In this document: piece by piece, positions 43,778 to 53,472 of the stretch
Position numbering within the stretch: position 1 is the first letter of the stretch
How the letters are laid out: each line of letters opens with the position of its first letter
From: Clostridia bacterium
Lineage (GTDB): Bacteria > Acidobacteriota > Terriglobia > Terriglobales > Acidobacteriaceae
Direction: 5' to 3'
DNA length: 64,000 nt
NCBI GenBank assembly: GCA_035561135.1
Contig: DATMYA010000048.1
Location: 186,001-250,000, forward strand
Program-made: the position numbers and the translations under genes
The notes under the pieces: generated by a model
Seen by the model: only the letters and a program-made list of their open reading frames with translations
Told to the model about the DNA's origin: nothing
Databases searched by the model: none

Positions 43778-46700
43778 ATGGCGCTCGGATTCGGCTTCAA
43801 CAAAACGAAGGTTCTCAGCTCGGCGGAGAAATTTGTGCAGCAGGGCAAGCTGCAGAATGCCATCACCGAATATGAGAAGGTTGTGCGCGAGGACCCCAAA
43901 GACCTCACGGTCCTCAACACCATCGGAGACTTGAACGCGCGAATCGGCCAGGTGGACCAGGCCGTTACCTACTTCCGTCGCGTTGGCGACGCCTATGCCA
44001 CCCAGGGCTTCACGGTCAAGGCCATCGCCATGTACAAAAAGCTCACCAAGCTGAGCCCAACGGCGATCGAATGCGTACAGAAACTCGCGGAACTCTACAC
44101 GCAACAGGGCCTCTACACCGACGCTCGCTCCCAATACATGCACGTTGCCGATGCCCACATGCGCAACGGTGCCCTGGAGAGCGCGGCCCATATCTTTCAG
44201 AAATTGCTGGAACTCGATCCCGAGAATGCCAGCATGCAATCGAAGCTGGCGGACCTCTACGTCCGCCTCGGAAAGAAAGATGAGGCGAGGAATATCTATT
44301 TCCGCGCCGCCGAGTCATTGCGCCAGCGTAATGTGCTGGACGCCTGCGGCGAAGCGCTTGGCCGGGTGCTCCAACTTGATCCGCAGAACGGGCGCGCGCT
44401 GGAAATGCGTGGACAGGTCGCGCTGGAAACGGGCGACCCCGCTTCTGCCATCATCTATTTCGAGCAACTCCCCGATCTCGACTCTCGCCCCGCCTCACTC
44501 CGTGCGCTGCTGAATTGTTATCTGCAACAGGGCAGGCAGGAGGAGGCCGAGCCCGTCGCGCGCAAGCTCTTCACCGTACACAGCGATGTGAGCGGCATGA
44601 ACAGCTACGCCGAGATGCTGATCGGAAATGGCAACGTTGCCGAGGCTCTGAAGCTCTACGACGAGTTTTCCGACCGCCTGCTCGCTACGGATCCAAATGC
44701 GTTAGCGGTGCTGCATGGCAGCATCGCCCGCGTGAAAGATGACGCCGCCGCTCTGGACGTGTTGCACAAGCTATTCCAGAAAGCCGGCGATACTGCTTAC
44801 TCCGGCGAGATCATGGAGCTGCTGGCGCATGCCTGTGTGCAGTCAGGCGATCTGGTGCGCGCGCGTGATCTCTACAAGGAACTGGCGGAGATGGAGCCGG
44901 AGAATCCGCTCCACACGCAGAATCACAAACAGGTTCTGGCGCGCCTTGGACAAGATGCTCTGGTTCGTCCGATGTCGGTCGAACAGGGCGGCAAGGCGTT
45001 CATGGTCGACGAGCTCGAGCCTGTGGAGACCGTGCTCGAGCAGCATTACTCCGACTCCGTCGCCGACGCATTACAAACGGCGCTGACCGAAGCCGAACTG
45101 TTCGATTCCTATAACGTTCCCGCAAAAGCAATTCCACCGCTGGAATCCGTACTGCCACTCGCACCTTTTGACGTGCGCGTCAACCAGCGCCTCGCCTCAC
45201 TTTATGCGCGGAGCGAGCGCTTCGAAGATGCCGCCCGCGCGTGCAGCGTCTTGCATACCGTGTACTCCGCGGCGGGGCACACGACAGAAGCAAATCAGTA
45301 TGCGGACATGGCGGCCCGGTACGCTGAAAAGGCCGGAATTCCGGTCCCACAGGTCACGGCAGAGCCCGCCGTCGCTATGACGCCTCTGCCCGATGCAGCG
45401 ATTGAAGCCACGGAGGCGTTTTCGGCTTCGTTTGAAATGCCGTCTGCAATTGAGGAAACTGCGGAGCCCGTGCCCGTCGAGCAAGGCATGGTGCAGGAGT
45501 TTACCTTCGACTTGCCAGCCGAACCGGACGCGGTCAGACCGTTGCCCACGCCTGAGGTGGAACCTGCAGCGGCACTTTCGGAAACACACGAATTCGATCT
45601 CTCGGACGAGTGGGAGACGATCGTCTCGGCTGACATCCCGCCCCTCACCGCGGCCGTCCCCGAGGTCGTGCCGGCCGTCTCAGACGACGCCGCGTTTGCG
45701 GATGTATTTGAAGATGTGTTGGAAATCACGCCGGAGCTCACGGAAGAAGCAGTCGATCCTGCGCAAGACATTATTGACGAGGCGCGTTTCTACATTTCGC
45801 AGGCAATGTGGGCAGAGGCTGCGGCCGCCATTGACAATCTGGCGGTACAGGCGCCAGAACATCCGTTGCTCGTGGAGCTACACGGACAGCTACCTGCAAA
45901 ACCAGAAGCTCGGAGTGAAGCGGAGTTCTCAATCGAAGTAGAACCGGTTTTACAGGCGGACGATGCTGTCTTCACAGCCCTGCCCGCACCGGAACCGCGC
46001 ATCGCAGAATTTTTCTTCGAACCATCGACCCTCGACGCCGTTGCCGATCAGCAATCCGAGCCGCTTTTGGACGTCGCTCCCAGTCTGCCCACGCTCAGCA
46101 TTGCTGGCGATGAGCCATCCATCTTGGAGGTTCCGCTCGAGCCAGTGGCGCTGCAAGCAGTAAGCGAACCGGAGCCGTTACTGGAATTGCCACTCGCCAC
46201 GGCGGTTTTGCCGGTAACAATCGTCCCGCCGGTCGTCGAACCCGCTCTGCCGCCAGTTGCTGCGCCCGTGGAGACTCCCGATAAGGCTGCCGATGTGCTC
46301 GGCAACTTTGTTCTCGATCTTGAAGGATCGCTGGGAGAAGACTTTGTCATTGGCGCGAAGGGTAAGCCGACTAGTGCGCCGGAACCCGCAGTCGCCCAGG
46401 TCCCGGCAATTGCTACCACTCCTGCGCCGCTGCGGGCCGTTCCGCAAGCGGCACCGGCCGTTCAGGAAATTGCTGCTGCCATCTCCTCCGAAGTCGCCTT
46501 CGCCTCAGGGCCTGCGCCGACGGCCGAAGAGCAAGAGACATCGACTGTGCTCGCCGACATGTTCGCCGAGTTCAAAGACGACGTAGAAGAGGACAGCGGA
46601 GCAGGCGAAGACCCCGACACGCACTACAACCTTGGCGTTGCGTTCAAGGAAATGGGGTTGCTGGACGAAGCGATCGGCGAGTTGCAGAAAGTCGCACTGG

Positions 46701-46984
46701 CCATCGATCATGGCCAGCCATTCGCTCAGGTGATGCAGGCCTACACTTGGCTGGCGAATTGCTTTGTCGAAAAAGGCGTGCCCGAAGCCGCGCTGAAATG
46801 GTATGACAAGGCGCTGAAGCTTGCGCCCGACGGGGAGACCAGCACTGCCATCCACTACGAACTCGCGTGCGCACATGAGCTTTCCGGCGACCGAGCCCTC
46901 GCCCTCACAAACTTCATGGAAGTTTATGGTTCCAATATCGACTACCGTGACGTTGCAGAGCGCATCAAAGCTCTGAAGTCGTAA
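43778..46984 (+). CDS. large TPR-repeat protein
   Basis: A 1068-residue protein without a signal peptide. Residues 1-400 are tandem tetratricopeptide repeats (for example AEKFVQQGKLQNAITEYEKV, ALESAAHIFQKLLELDPENA). A long acidic, Pro/Ala/Glu-rich linker (about 540-920) follows, with one more TPR-like helix pair inside it (about 665-705), and a final TPR block (about 945-1068: HYNLGVAFKEMGLLDEAIGE). This layout suggests a scaffold that gathers protein partners; no enzyme domain is seen. It is followed within ten bases by a small membrane-protein gene, so the two are probably coexpressed. Confidence 0.85.
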   Translation: MALGFGFNKTKVLSSAEKFVQQGKLQNAITEYEKVVREDPKDLTVLNTIGDLNARIGQVDQAVTYFRRVGDAYATQGFTVKAIAMYKKLTKLSPTAIECVQKLAELYTQQGLYTDARSQYMHVADAHMRNGALESAAHIFQKLLELDPENASMQSKLADLYVRLGKKDEARNIYFRAAESLRQRNVLDACGEALGRVLQLDPQNGRALEMRGQVALETGDPASAIIYFEQLPDLDSRPASLRALLNCYLQQGRQEEAEPVARKLFTVHSDVSGMNSYAEMLIGNGNVAEALKLYDEFSDRLLATDPNALAVLHGSIARVKDDAAALDVLHKLFQKAGDTAYSGEIMELLAHACVQSGDLVRARDLYKELAEMEPENPLHTQNHKQVLARLGQDALVRPMSVEQGGKAFMVDELEPVETVLEQHYSDSVADALQTALTEAELFDSYNVPAKAIPPLESVLPLAPFDVRVNQRLASLYARSERFEDAARACSVLHTVYSAAGHTTEANQYADMAARYAEKAGIPVPQVTAEPAVAMTPLPDAAIEATEAFSASFEMPSAIEETAEPVPVEQGMVQEFTFDLPAEPDAVRPLPTPEVEPAAALSETHEFDLSDEWETIVSADIPPLTAAVPEVVPAVSDDAAFADVFEDVLEITPELTEEAVDPAQDIIDEARFYISQAMWAEAAAAIDNLAVQAPEHPLLVELHGQLPAKPEARSEAEFSIEVEPVLQADDAVFTALPAPEPRIAEFFFEPSTLDAVADQQSEPLLDVAPSLPTLSIAGDEPSILEVPLEPVALQAVSEPEPLLELPLATAVLPVTIVPPVVEPALPPVAAPVETPDKAADVLGNFVLDLEGSLGEDFVIGAKGKPTSAPEPAVAQVPAIATTPAPLRAVPQAAPAVQEIAAAISSEVAFASGPAPTAEEQETSTVLADMFAEFKDDVEEDSGAGEDPDTHYNLGVAFKEMGLLDEAIGELQKVALAIDHGQPFAQVMQAYTWLANCFVEKGVPEAALKWYDKALKLAPDGETSTAIHYELACAHELSGDRALALTNFMEVYGSNIDYRDVAERIKALKS

Positions 46985-46994
46985 AATCCTATCT

Positions 46995-47480
46995 ATGGAT
47001 CCTACCCAGACTCGCAAAGCAGCCGCGCCTGGAACTTCGAGTCCGGGAGGTACCGGAACCGGCGAGGACGCTCAAACGGGGACCTACAGATTGAATTCTT
47101 CATTGACCGATTCCTTGCCACCCGACGCCGGCGGCCCGACGCTGCTTCCGCCCAACGTTGTGCCGCCCAACCCTGCTTCGCCCGAGAACGTTGAATCCGG
47201 CGGGAACAAGAACTCGCGGGCTTCTGTCTGGGCGCACCGCCTTTCGCTGGTCGTCTACGTAGTGTTCTGCGTGGAAGTGGGGATGCTCCTTGCCATTTTG
47301 CCGTGGACGCGTGTGTGGACGGAGAACAGCCTGCTGATCGGCTTCCCTGTTTTGAAACAGTTTCTGCTACAGAATTTCGTTCGCGGCATTGTTACCGGTA
47401 TTGGCTTGCTCGATGTATGGCTTGGTATCTGGGAGGCCGTCCACTACCGAGAGAACAAACCTGCTGATAAGACCGCCTAA
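46995..47480 (+). CDS. small membrane protein, two spans
   Basis: A 161-residue protein with an N-terminal unstructured Gly/Pro/Thr-rich half and two predicted membrane helices in the C-terminal half: RLSLVVYVVFCVEVGMLLAI and FVRGIVTGIGLLDVWLGIW, linked by LPWTRVWTENSLLIGFPVL. It matches no named family that I recognise. It starts eleven bases after the TPR protein stop and may anchor that protein at the membrane, by inference from the arrangement. Confidence 0.75.
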   Translation: MDPTQTRKAAAPGTSSPGGTGTGEDAQTGTYRLNSSLTDSLPPDAGGPTLLPPNVVPPNPASPENVESGGNKNSRASVWAHRLSLVVYVVFCVEVGMLLAILPWTRVWTENSLLIGFPVLKQFLLQNFVRGIVTGIGLLDVWLGIWEAVHYRENKPADKTA

Positions 47481-47599
47481 GCGAATGCGGCAGCGATATC
47501 CAGGAAACAACTTTCGACGTTGAAACGATTTCTGTATGCTGGTGATCCGGTTAAACCGGCAAGTTGTCTGCGGCCATTTGTCGCACGAGTTCGCCACGC

Positions 47600-48484
47600 A
47601 TGGATGAAATAGAGAACCCGAATAACTTCCGCGCACCTCTCGCTTACGAAAACAAGAACTTCATCGGTGGACCGGATGGCCGTGCCCTGCGCATCCTTTC
47701 CGAGTACATGGAACCTCTGGCCCGCTTCCGTCGCGAACGCGTGCAGGATACCGTAGTCTTTTTCGGCTCCGCGCGATTCAGCAGCCGCTATAACGCCGAT
47801 GAAGCGCTGCAACTTCTCGAAAAGCCGGGTTCCGCGTATGCAGCTCCGCCCGTAGAACAGATGAAACGTGCACGCACGGCTGTCGAAATGGCGCGTTATT
47901 ACGAAGATGCACGTCGCCTTGCGTCGATGCTCACCGAGTGGTCGATGAGCATCCCTTCCAAGCGACAGCGCTTTGTTGTTACCACCGGCGGCGGCCCTGG
48001 AATCATGGAAGCCGCGAACCGCGGTGCGCGTGAAGCCGGTGGCAAAACCATCGGATTGAACATCAATCTGCCCTTCGAGCAGATGCCCAACCCCTACATC
48101 ACGCCGGAACTCAACTTCGAGTTCCACTACTTCTTCATGCGCAAGTTGTGGTTTGCTTATCTGGCGAAGGCGCTCGTCGTCTTCCCCGGAGGCTTCGGCA
48201 CGCTCGACGAACTCTTCGAAATCCTCACGCTGGCTCAAACCGAGAAGCTGGCCAAGCGGATCGCCGTGCTCATTTATGGCAAGGAGTACTGGAGCCGCGT
48301 CCTGAACCTGGAAGCGCTTGCCGATGCCGGCACGATCTCGTCAGAGGACATCAATCTATTCCATTACGTAAGCACGCCGGAAGAAGGCTTCGAAATTCTG
48401 CGCGACCACCTCACGCGTTACCACCTGGAGGTACCCTCGCCGGCGAGGCGCAAAGCGCCAGAGATCGCGAAGACGCGTCCCTAA
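47600..48484 (+). CDS. LOG family (lysine decarboxylase-like) Rossmann-fold protein
   Basis: A 294-residue protein of the LOG/TIGR00730 group. The signature PGGFGTLDELFE, the nucleotide-binding VVTTGGGPGIMEAANRGA and the GLNINLPFEQ segment are all present. Members with this motif are cytokinin-type riboside 5'-monophosphate phosphoribohydrolases or nucleotide 5'-monophosphate nucleosidases, although they were once called lysine decarboxylases. It is longer than the short plant-like LOG type, having an N-terminal extension of about 90 residues with FFGSARFSSR. ATG at 47600 is chosen over upstream alternatives because family homology begins soon after. Confidence 0.9.
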   Translation: MDEIENPNNFRAPLAYENKNFIGGPDGRALRILSEYMEPLARFRRERVQDTVVFFGSARFSSRYNADEALQLLEKPGSAYAAPPVEQMKRARTAVEMARYYEDARRLASMLTEWSMSIPSKRQRFVVTTGGGPGIMEAANRGAREAGGKTIGLNINLPFEQMPNPYITPELNFEFHYFFMRKLWFAYLAKALVVFPGGFGTLDELFEILTLAQTEKLAKRIAVLIYGKEYWSRVLNLEALADAGTISSEDINLFHYVSTPEEGFEILRDHLTRYHLEVPSPARRKAPEIAKTRP

Positions 48485-48568
48485 ACTTTAGCGGACCCTG
48501 AGGTCACGGCCAGAGCATTGTGCACGGGGTATGCCGAGGCTCGGCTGAACTTGCGTTACCATCTCCCC

Positions 48569-48949
48569 ATGCCCCGCCTCAGCGAGCAGCGTTTCATGGA
48601 ACTGGTAGCCGACGCGCTCGACTCGCTTCCACACGAGTTCCGCAAACGCATGAAGAACGTCGCCGTGCTCGTCGAGAATCTGCCACCTGAGTCGCCACGC
48701 CGGCTCCCGCGACCGCGCGGCATGGTCTCTCACGGGCCACTCATGCTGGGTCAATTCATTGGAACACCGGCCACGAAGAAGAGCGTATTCGATTTATCCG
48801 CGGGCCCGGACCGAGTCATCCTGTATCAGCGAAACATCGAGGCTGTTTGCGGCTCCGAAGCCGAAATCCAGCAGCAGATCCGCCTCACGGTCATCCACGA
48901 GGTCGGACACTACTTCGGCCTCAGCGAAGACGAACTCCGCCACGTGTGA
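48569..48949 (+). CDS. small zinicin-like metallopeptidase
   Basis: A 126-residue protein of the metallopeptidase family PF06262 (MPN_ACR-like zincins). The zinc motif is HEVGHYFGLSEDEL: His110, Glu111, His114, with the glycine-aspartate end typical of the group. The N-terminus MPRLSEQRFMELVADALDSL matches the family. It is cytoplasmic in appearance, with no signal. Substrates are unknown. It starts 84 bases after the LOG gene and may be in the same transcript. Confidence 0.88.
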   Translation: MPRLSEQRFMELVADALDSLPHEFRKRMKNVAVLVENLPPESPRRLPRPRGMVSHGPLMLGQFIGTPATKKSVFDLSAGPDRVILYQRNIEAVCGSEAEIQQQIRLTVIHEVGHYFGLSEDELRHV

Positions 48950-49259
48950 TCGCCGCTCCGAATCGCTCTGCTAGTGAAGAGGACAGGCGCGCACGCGGAA
49001 TGTGAGATAGGTTACACATGCAGATGAAGTGGTCGATACTGCACGAGATTACAGATACGCGCTTCTGATCTGCTCGACGTATTGAGTGCCGGGTTCAGAC
49101 TGTCTTCATTCGGTTCATGCTTCCGGAGCATAACGGGGCGTTCTATCACGATGGCCGCTTGCCGACGCTGCTCGACGTGGCGAACGGTTGCAACCGATCG
49201 GTTCAGCCTCGGAAGATAATGCAGGTAAAATTACTCCACATACAACTTGGGGTGACTTC
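48950..49259. other. intergenic region with a cytochrome remnant
   Basis: A 310-base stretch holding the cytochrome c peroxidase-like fragment at 49117-49191. Nothing else is convincing except the likely promoter of the dioxygenase gene. Confidence 0.5.
49117..49191 (+). pseudogene. fragment of a cytochrome c peroxidase-like protein C-terminus
   Basis: The plus strand encodes GAFYHDGRLPTLLDV, a close match to the GAYYHDGRFATLADV motif near the C-terminus of di-haem cytochrome c peroxidases and related proteins. Only about 25 codons resemble the family; neither haem motif is present. Confidence 0.5.
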
Positions 49260-50039
49260 ATGGCTGACACTCTGCCCGCGATTTTCTTCGGCCACGGCAA
49301 TCCGATGAATGCCGTCCTGCGAAATAAGTACACCGAGCAGTGGCAGCTTTTGGGCCAGCGCATTCCTAGGCCCAAGGCTGTTCTATCAATTTCAGCGCAC
49401 TGGTACGTTTCAGAGGTGGGAGTAACTGTAACTACCGCGCCGGAGACCATTCACGACTTCGGCGGATTTCCTAGAGAGTTGTACCAAGTCCAATACCCAG
49501 CTCCTGGCGATCCAGAACTTGCCCGCCGGGTTCAAGAGTTGCTCTCTCCGGTCCCGGTTGTACTTGATAGAACGTGGGGTCTCGATCACGGCACATGGTC
49601 TGTGCTGCGACACGTTTATCCTGAGGCGGACGTACCCATCGTGCAGTTAAGCATCGACGAAACACAGCCCGCAAACTTTCACTTCCAGATCGGAGAGAAG
49701 CTTGCCCCGTTGCGCGACGAAGGCATATTGATCGTAGGCAGCGGCAACCTCGTTCACAACCTTCACACCTACGCCTGGGGCCGCCACATGTCAGATCCCT
49801 ACGATTGGGCGCTGCGCTTCGAGACGATGGCGCGAGAGATGATCCTGGCCGGGGAGTACAAGCCGCTCATCGACTACGAGTCGCTTGGAAAAGATGCGGC
49901 GCTCTCAATTCCAACGCCTGACCACTACCTGCCGCTCCTCTATGTACTCGCGACCAGGCAAAACAGCGAGGACGTCACGTTTCCAGTCGAAGGCGTCGAT
50001 GGCGGATCGATTTCCATGCTGGCCGCGAAAATCGGATAG
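49260..50039 (+). CDS. DODA-type extradiol aromatic ring-opening dioxygenase (YgiD-like)
   Basis: A 259-residue protein of the LigB/DODA family, the same length as E. coli YgiD (262), which opens the ring of L-DOPA at the 4,5 position. The zinc or iron ligands are visible as FFGHGNPMNAV (His), SISAHWYV (His) and the later LVHNLHTYAWG (His). The N-terminal and central PETIHDFGGFP and RTWGLDHGTWSVL are characteristic. The start at 49260 (MADTLPAIFFGHG) is chosen because homology begins there; longer frames run into the leader. The true substrate is not proven. Confidence 0.9.
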   Translation: MADTLPAIFFGHGNPMNAVLRNKYTEQWQLLGQRIPRPKAVLSISAHWYVSEVGVTVTTAPETIHDFGGFPRELYQVQYPAPGDPELARRVQELLSPVPVVLDRTWGLDHGTWSVLRHVYPEADVPIVQLSIDETQPANFHFQIGEKLAPLRDEGILIVGSGNLVHNLHTYAWGRHMSDPYDWALRFETMAREMILAGEYKPLIDYESLGKDAALSIPTPDHYLPLLYVLATRQNSEDVTFPVEGVDGGSISMLAAKIG

Positions 50040-50060
50040 CGAGTCGGAAGCAGCTAACTG

Positions 50061-50159
50061 TTCGGCCCTTACCACTGGAAAAATAGTGAGATCATTGAGG
50101 AGAACTTGTTCTATGACCTAATGGGGATGTTGAAACAAATCGGCGTGCTGCCGTCGTAG
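50061..50159 (+). pseudogene. C-terminal fragment of a SnoaL-like protein
   Basis: A 32-codon frame ending in TAG reads GPYHWKNSEIIEENLFYD, then LKQIGVLPS, the typical end of SnoaL-like polyketide cyclase/ester cyclase domains (EENLFYD...KQIG-LP). A stop codon just upstream separates it from any N-terminal part. It follows the dioxygenase gene by 21 bases. Confidence 0.6.
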
Positions 50160-50317
50160 GCCCGCGTCCCCCAACCCGCCCCTGCATTTTAGACAGCGAG
50201 ATAACGCCTAACGGCCCGATCTCTGCCCAGAATTTCAAATTCGAGAAGCACCCGTACAACACGAATCAGCCATGGCGCGTGCTTCTTGCGAGGTTCTGTG
50301 CCGGAGGGTAGAACTGG

Positions 50318-51505
50318 CTATGGAGCGCTTCTCTCCCAATTGCCCTTCGCTTTCGCGCCAACGCTCCAGTTCAGTTTCGGATGTGCGGCCAACCACTTGG
50401 TGAGTATCACCGAACCCGCGTAGGTCAGTGCGAAGGCAAGCGTCCCTAAGCCGAATCGCCCCAGCGCTGAGGACGCTGGCCCCGAACCGGTGTATTGCTT
50501 GAGCACCCGCATGACTAACACCAAGACCAAGCTGTGGGTAAGATACAGGCCGAATGTATGTTCGCGAACATTGATGAACTTGGGCCAGGCGGGTTTCGAC
50601 AGCTTCAAAAAGAGCATCACAACGACGATTGAGAATGCCTGGTTGCTAATGCGAAGCGCATTGAGCGGATCTATGCTTCCCAATGACCTCAAGTGATGCG
50701 CTTCCGCAAGGCACAAGGCCCACGCAAGTATCGCAAGGCAAAGCAGGAGCCGGGGTGGGAACTGCGACAGAACCCTTCTCACCTTCTCCCAGTTCCGGGA
50801 ACTCCAGGCACCCAGCCAGAGATAACCCACAAAGCCAAATACTGCTGTCGAATGTTGACTTGGTATCCAGTGGCCATAAATGTTCGCAGCATAGAACAAT
50901 GCGGCACCGAGAAGCGCCCCTCCGAATCGCCAACCTTCTATATAGCGCGCAAACGCCAACATCATCGCCGAAGCCAGAAGCATATTCGGAACAAACCAGT
51001 ATGCTGTATTGAATAAAGCCTGGAAGACTAGCGACGCAATTTCGTCGAAGGTAGGAAGTACTTCCTGGAGTACCGCATGACCTACAACAAGCAAGCAGCA
51101 GTACGCCGCAATCCAGAACATCCAGGGCACGCACAGCCGGCGGAGACGCCTCTTAAAGTACTCCAAGCGCCCTCTTGCCTCCACGCGCTCACCCAAAAGA
51201 AATCCTGAGATGAAGAAGAAGCCGATGGTACCGAACTTGGCGGCTTGTACAAACATCTCTGTCCCAAAGGGTAGTTCCAGCGTGGATCCAGCTGCAAAGA
51301 CATAGCAGTGGATGAGAACGATCGCAAACATCGACCAGTGCCGGATGTTATTTACAAAGACGTGCTCGGCGCCGGAGGGCGTGGGGCGCTGGGTTACGAC
51401 GGACGCGACGATGGTTTGCTGAAGCGTTTCGGCCTCAATCACGCGTAAGTGATCTCGTATGTAGCCATCCTCGTGTTTACGACGTGTAAATGCGAGCAGT
51501 AACAT
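50318..51505 (-). CDS. acyltransferase 3 family membrane protein (OafA/NodX-like)
   Basis: A 395-residue polytopic protein with about ten membrane helices. The family signature is visible near the start as RHWSMFAIVLIHCYVF, with the catalytic-type histidine, followed by KFGTIGFFFISGFLLGERVE. These proteins transfer acyl groups, often acetyl, onto sugars of cell-surface polysaccharides across the membrane. It starts at the ATG at 51505 after a long gap, so it is probably monocistronic. The acceptor is unknown. Confidence 0.88.
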   Translation of the reverse strand: MLLLAFTRRKHEDGYIRDHLRVIEAETLQQTIVASVVTQRPTPSGAEHVFVNNIRHWSMFAIVLIHCYVFAAGSTLELPFGTEMFVQAAKFGTIGFFFISGFLLGERVEARGRLEYFKRRLRRLCVPWMFWIAAYCCLLVVGHAVLQEVLPTFDEIASLVFQALFNTAYWFVPNMLLASAMMLAFARYIEGWRFGGALLGAALFYAANIYGHWIPSQHSTAVFGFVGYLWLGAWSSRNWEKVRRVLSQFPPRLLLCLAILAWALCLAEAHHLRSLGSIDPLNALRISNQAFSIVVVMLFLKLSKPAWPKFINVREHTFGLYLTHSLVLVLVMRVLKQYTGSGPASSALGRFGLGTLAFALTYAGSVILTKWLAAHPKLNWSVGAKAKGNWERSAP

Positions 51506-51813
51506 AACACCGCATTTGCGATTGAGAAAGCCGGAATCGAATTGTCACGCGTGGCAACGCTTCGTCGGGGTTTCGCGACGAATCTTCATGGCGTGGCGTT
51601 CAGGATAACTAACAGGATTATTCCTACCTGAAGCCGCTAGAATGACGGTCCTATTACACAGGCATACAACAAGGATGCAACCGGCATCGCGGAGGGAAAT
51701 CCAACCATACTCGCCGGCAACAGCGCGCATCAGGCGGAGGGAATCGGCTAACAGGCATACGGCAGCCAATACTCTACGCAGAGAACCACCATCAGCGATC
51801 CCCGTAATCGGCG
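51506..51813. other. intergenic region, no recognised gene
   Basis: A 308-base stretch between the acyltransferase start and the GH79-type gene end. Open frames exist on both strands but none looks like protein; no clear terminator stands out. Confidence 0.5.
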
Positions 51814-53409
51814 TCACTCTTCCGCTTCACAGGCTTTGTTCTGCGCAGTTGCAACCGCCAGGAAGGTGATCGTGCCGGGCGCGAAGCTCACACGGCCTGC
51901 TTTCGTTGGCTCGCCCTCCAGTTGGGGTAGCCCCCCGTCGCCATTGAGTCGAAGCGTATTGCCGTTGAGCTGAACGAGCATGTCTTGCAGTTGCCTCGCG
52001 GTAAGTGTGTACCGCTCGGCGGCTTCGGGCAGCATGACTGCGAGTTCCTTCTGCCGATCTGCGTTGATGACGAGGAGCGTTACACCGCCAGGCCGCCCCT
52101 GTAGGCATTGCGCGTAGGCATAAGTATTAGGCGGGGTTGATATTTGCGGATTGAGCACTTTGGTCCCCATCAGTTTGTGCCACAACAGGGTCGCCCAGTA
52201 GTTTGGGAGAGGCTCGAAGGTATCCGGGTCAAGCAAGCCATAGTCGCTCGCAGCAAGCGTGTTATGCATGATGACCTTCACGCCGCGTTGCGCCAGACTT
52301 GCGTGTTCTATCAGGTACCAAAAGGTATCGAGGAAAGTCGAGGCCCAGGGATTTCCCCCGCACGCTGCATCGGCGGTCTCGGTAATCCAGAGCGGCTTGC
52401 CGAGTTCAAAGCGGTCGCGAAGGTTTGCATAGAATGCATTAATCTTTTCAGGACGGGAAAGCCACTCCGGCGATAGCGCCGCTGCAGCTGTCGTTTGGTT
52501 CTGCTCGCCTAGAGCAGCGCACCTCTTCGATGCGGCAGCATAAAGATGATAGGAGAAGACGTCGACTACCGGCCCGGTTGCTTTCAACAGGTCTTCCGTT
52601 TTCAGCATTTCGCTGCCCATCTCCATGGCGAATGGTCCTTCGCCGACAGAACCAGGGCCGAGGAACAGAGTGCCGGGAGAATTCTTCTTCAGCCAAGGCC
52701 CAAACACAGCGACGTCGCGTCCATACGCCGCGGCGTCGTACCCTTTAGGTGCGCCGCCCATCGCCGCATACGTGGGTTCATTCATAAATTCGGTTGCTGC
52801 GATCCGGCCTCCTGCTGATTTGGTATAGGCGAGCCATTCGTCCGCCTGCTTGGGCGTCCATAAGCCGTTAGAATTTCGCGTACCTACACTCGTTGTGAAC
52901 GACGTCACGATCTCGGCGTTCACCGCATGCGCGAACTCGATTACGCCCTTCCATTCTTTTCGCGTCAGAATGCCGCTGAATCCGGTTGGCGCTTTGGCCG
53001 GCGGGTTGTCTGAATCCGCGAAGTAAACCGAGTTCGCCCATGTCCCGCTGACCCGAACATACGCTGGGCCGAGCGCCGCAGCCAACTTGCGCAGACGACT
53101 ATTTGAGAGGTCGATAGGCGGACGGTATTCGTACAGGTTCGGGTCCATCCCTGCCGGAGTGGAGCCGGACTGCGGTAAGGATGGCTTCGCTTCAGTCTTC
53201 TTCGCGGGCTGACTCTTGTATGGCTTCCAGAAGCTTCCCCCGGTGACTTCCGCCATCTCAATGTTGTAGGACTGGAATCGGGCATCGACGGTAGCAATGC
53301 GTGGCATCTTTGCGGGATCAACTGAAACATTCTGCGCCCGGAGGTGTAGTGCCACACAAGCCAGAGCGAGTCCCATAGCGAGTACTGCAAATCGCATCCA
53401 CGCTGTCAT
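51814..53409 (-). CDS. GH79-type (heparanase/beta-glucuronidase-like) glycoside hydrolase
   Basis: A 531-residue exported protein, starting at the ATG at 53409 where GAGGAG lies upstream (an ATG at 53421 is also in frame). A signal peptide (RFAVLAMGLALACVALHLRA) precedes a clan GH-A barrel. The acid/base Glu211 is in TEFMNEPTYA and the nucleophile Glu344 in LWITETADAACG, spaced as in the GH79 family; YVRVSGTWANSVYF and VDVFSYHLY are also characteristic. A C-terminal beta domain ends the protein. GH79 enzymes remove uronic acids or hexoses from plant arabinogalactan proteins and related glycans, which fits the arabinose genes elsewhere in the window. Confidence 0.85.
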   Translation of the reverse strand: MTAWMRFAVLAMGLALACVALHLRAQNVSVDPAKMPRIATVDARFQSYNIEMAEVTGGSFWKPYKSQPAKKTEAKPSLPQSGSTPAGMDPNLYEYRPPIDLSNSRLRKLAAALGPAYVRVSGTWANSVYFADSDNPPAKAPTGFSGILTRKEWKGVIEFAHAVNAEIVTSFTTSVGTRNSNGLWTPKQADEWLAYTKSAGGRIAATEFMNEPTYAAMGGAPKGYDAAAYGRDVAVFGPWLKKNSPGTLFLGPGSVGEGPFAMEMGSEMLKTEDLLKATGPVVDVFSYHLYAAASKRCAALGEQNQTTAAAALSPEWLSRPEKINAFYANLRDRFELGKPLWITETADAACGGNPWASTFLDTFWYLIEHASLAQRGVKVIMHNTLAASDYGLLDPDTFEPLPNYWATLLWHKLMGTKVLNPQISTPPNTYAYAQCLQGRPGGVTLLVINADRQKELAVMLPEAAERYTLTARQLQDMLVQLNGNTLRLNGDGGLPQLEGEPTKAGRVSFAPGTITFLAVATAQNKACEAEE

Positions 53410-53472
53410 GTGGCTCCTCATTTTCGCCGTCTCCGCGGATTGGTAAGAGTTCGTGATTCAGCGCCGTGCTGT

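Noticed and set aside
51545..51817. 90-codon minus-strand frame between the acyltransferase and GH79-type genes
   Set aside because: Composition is not protein-like, it overlaps the end of the GH79-type gene, and no motif or ribosome site supports it.
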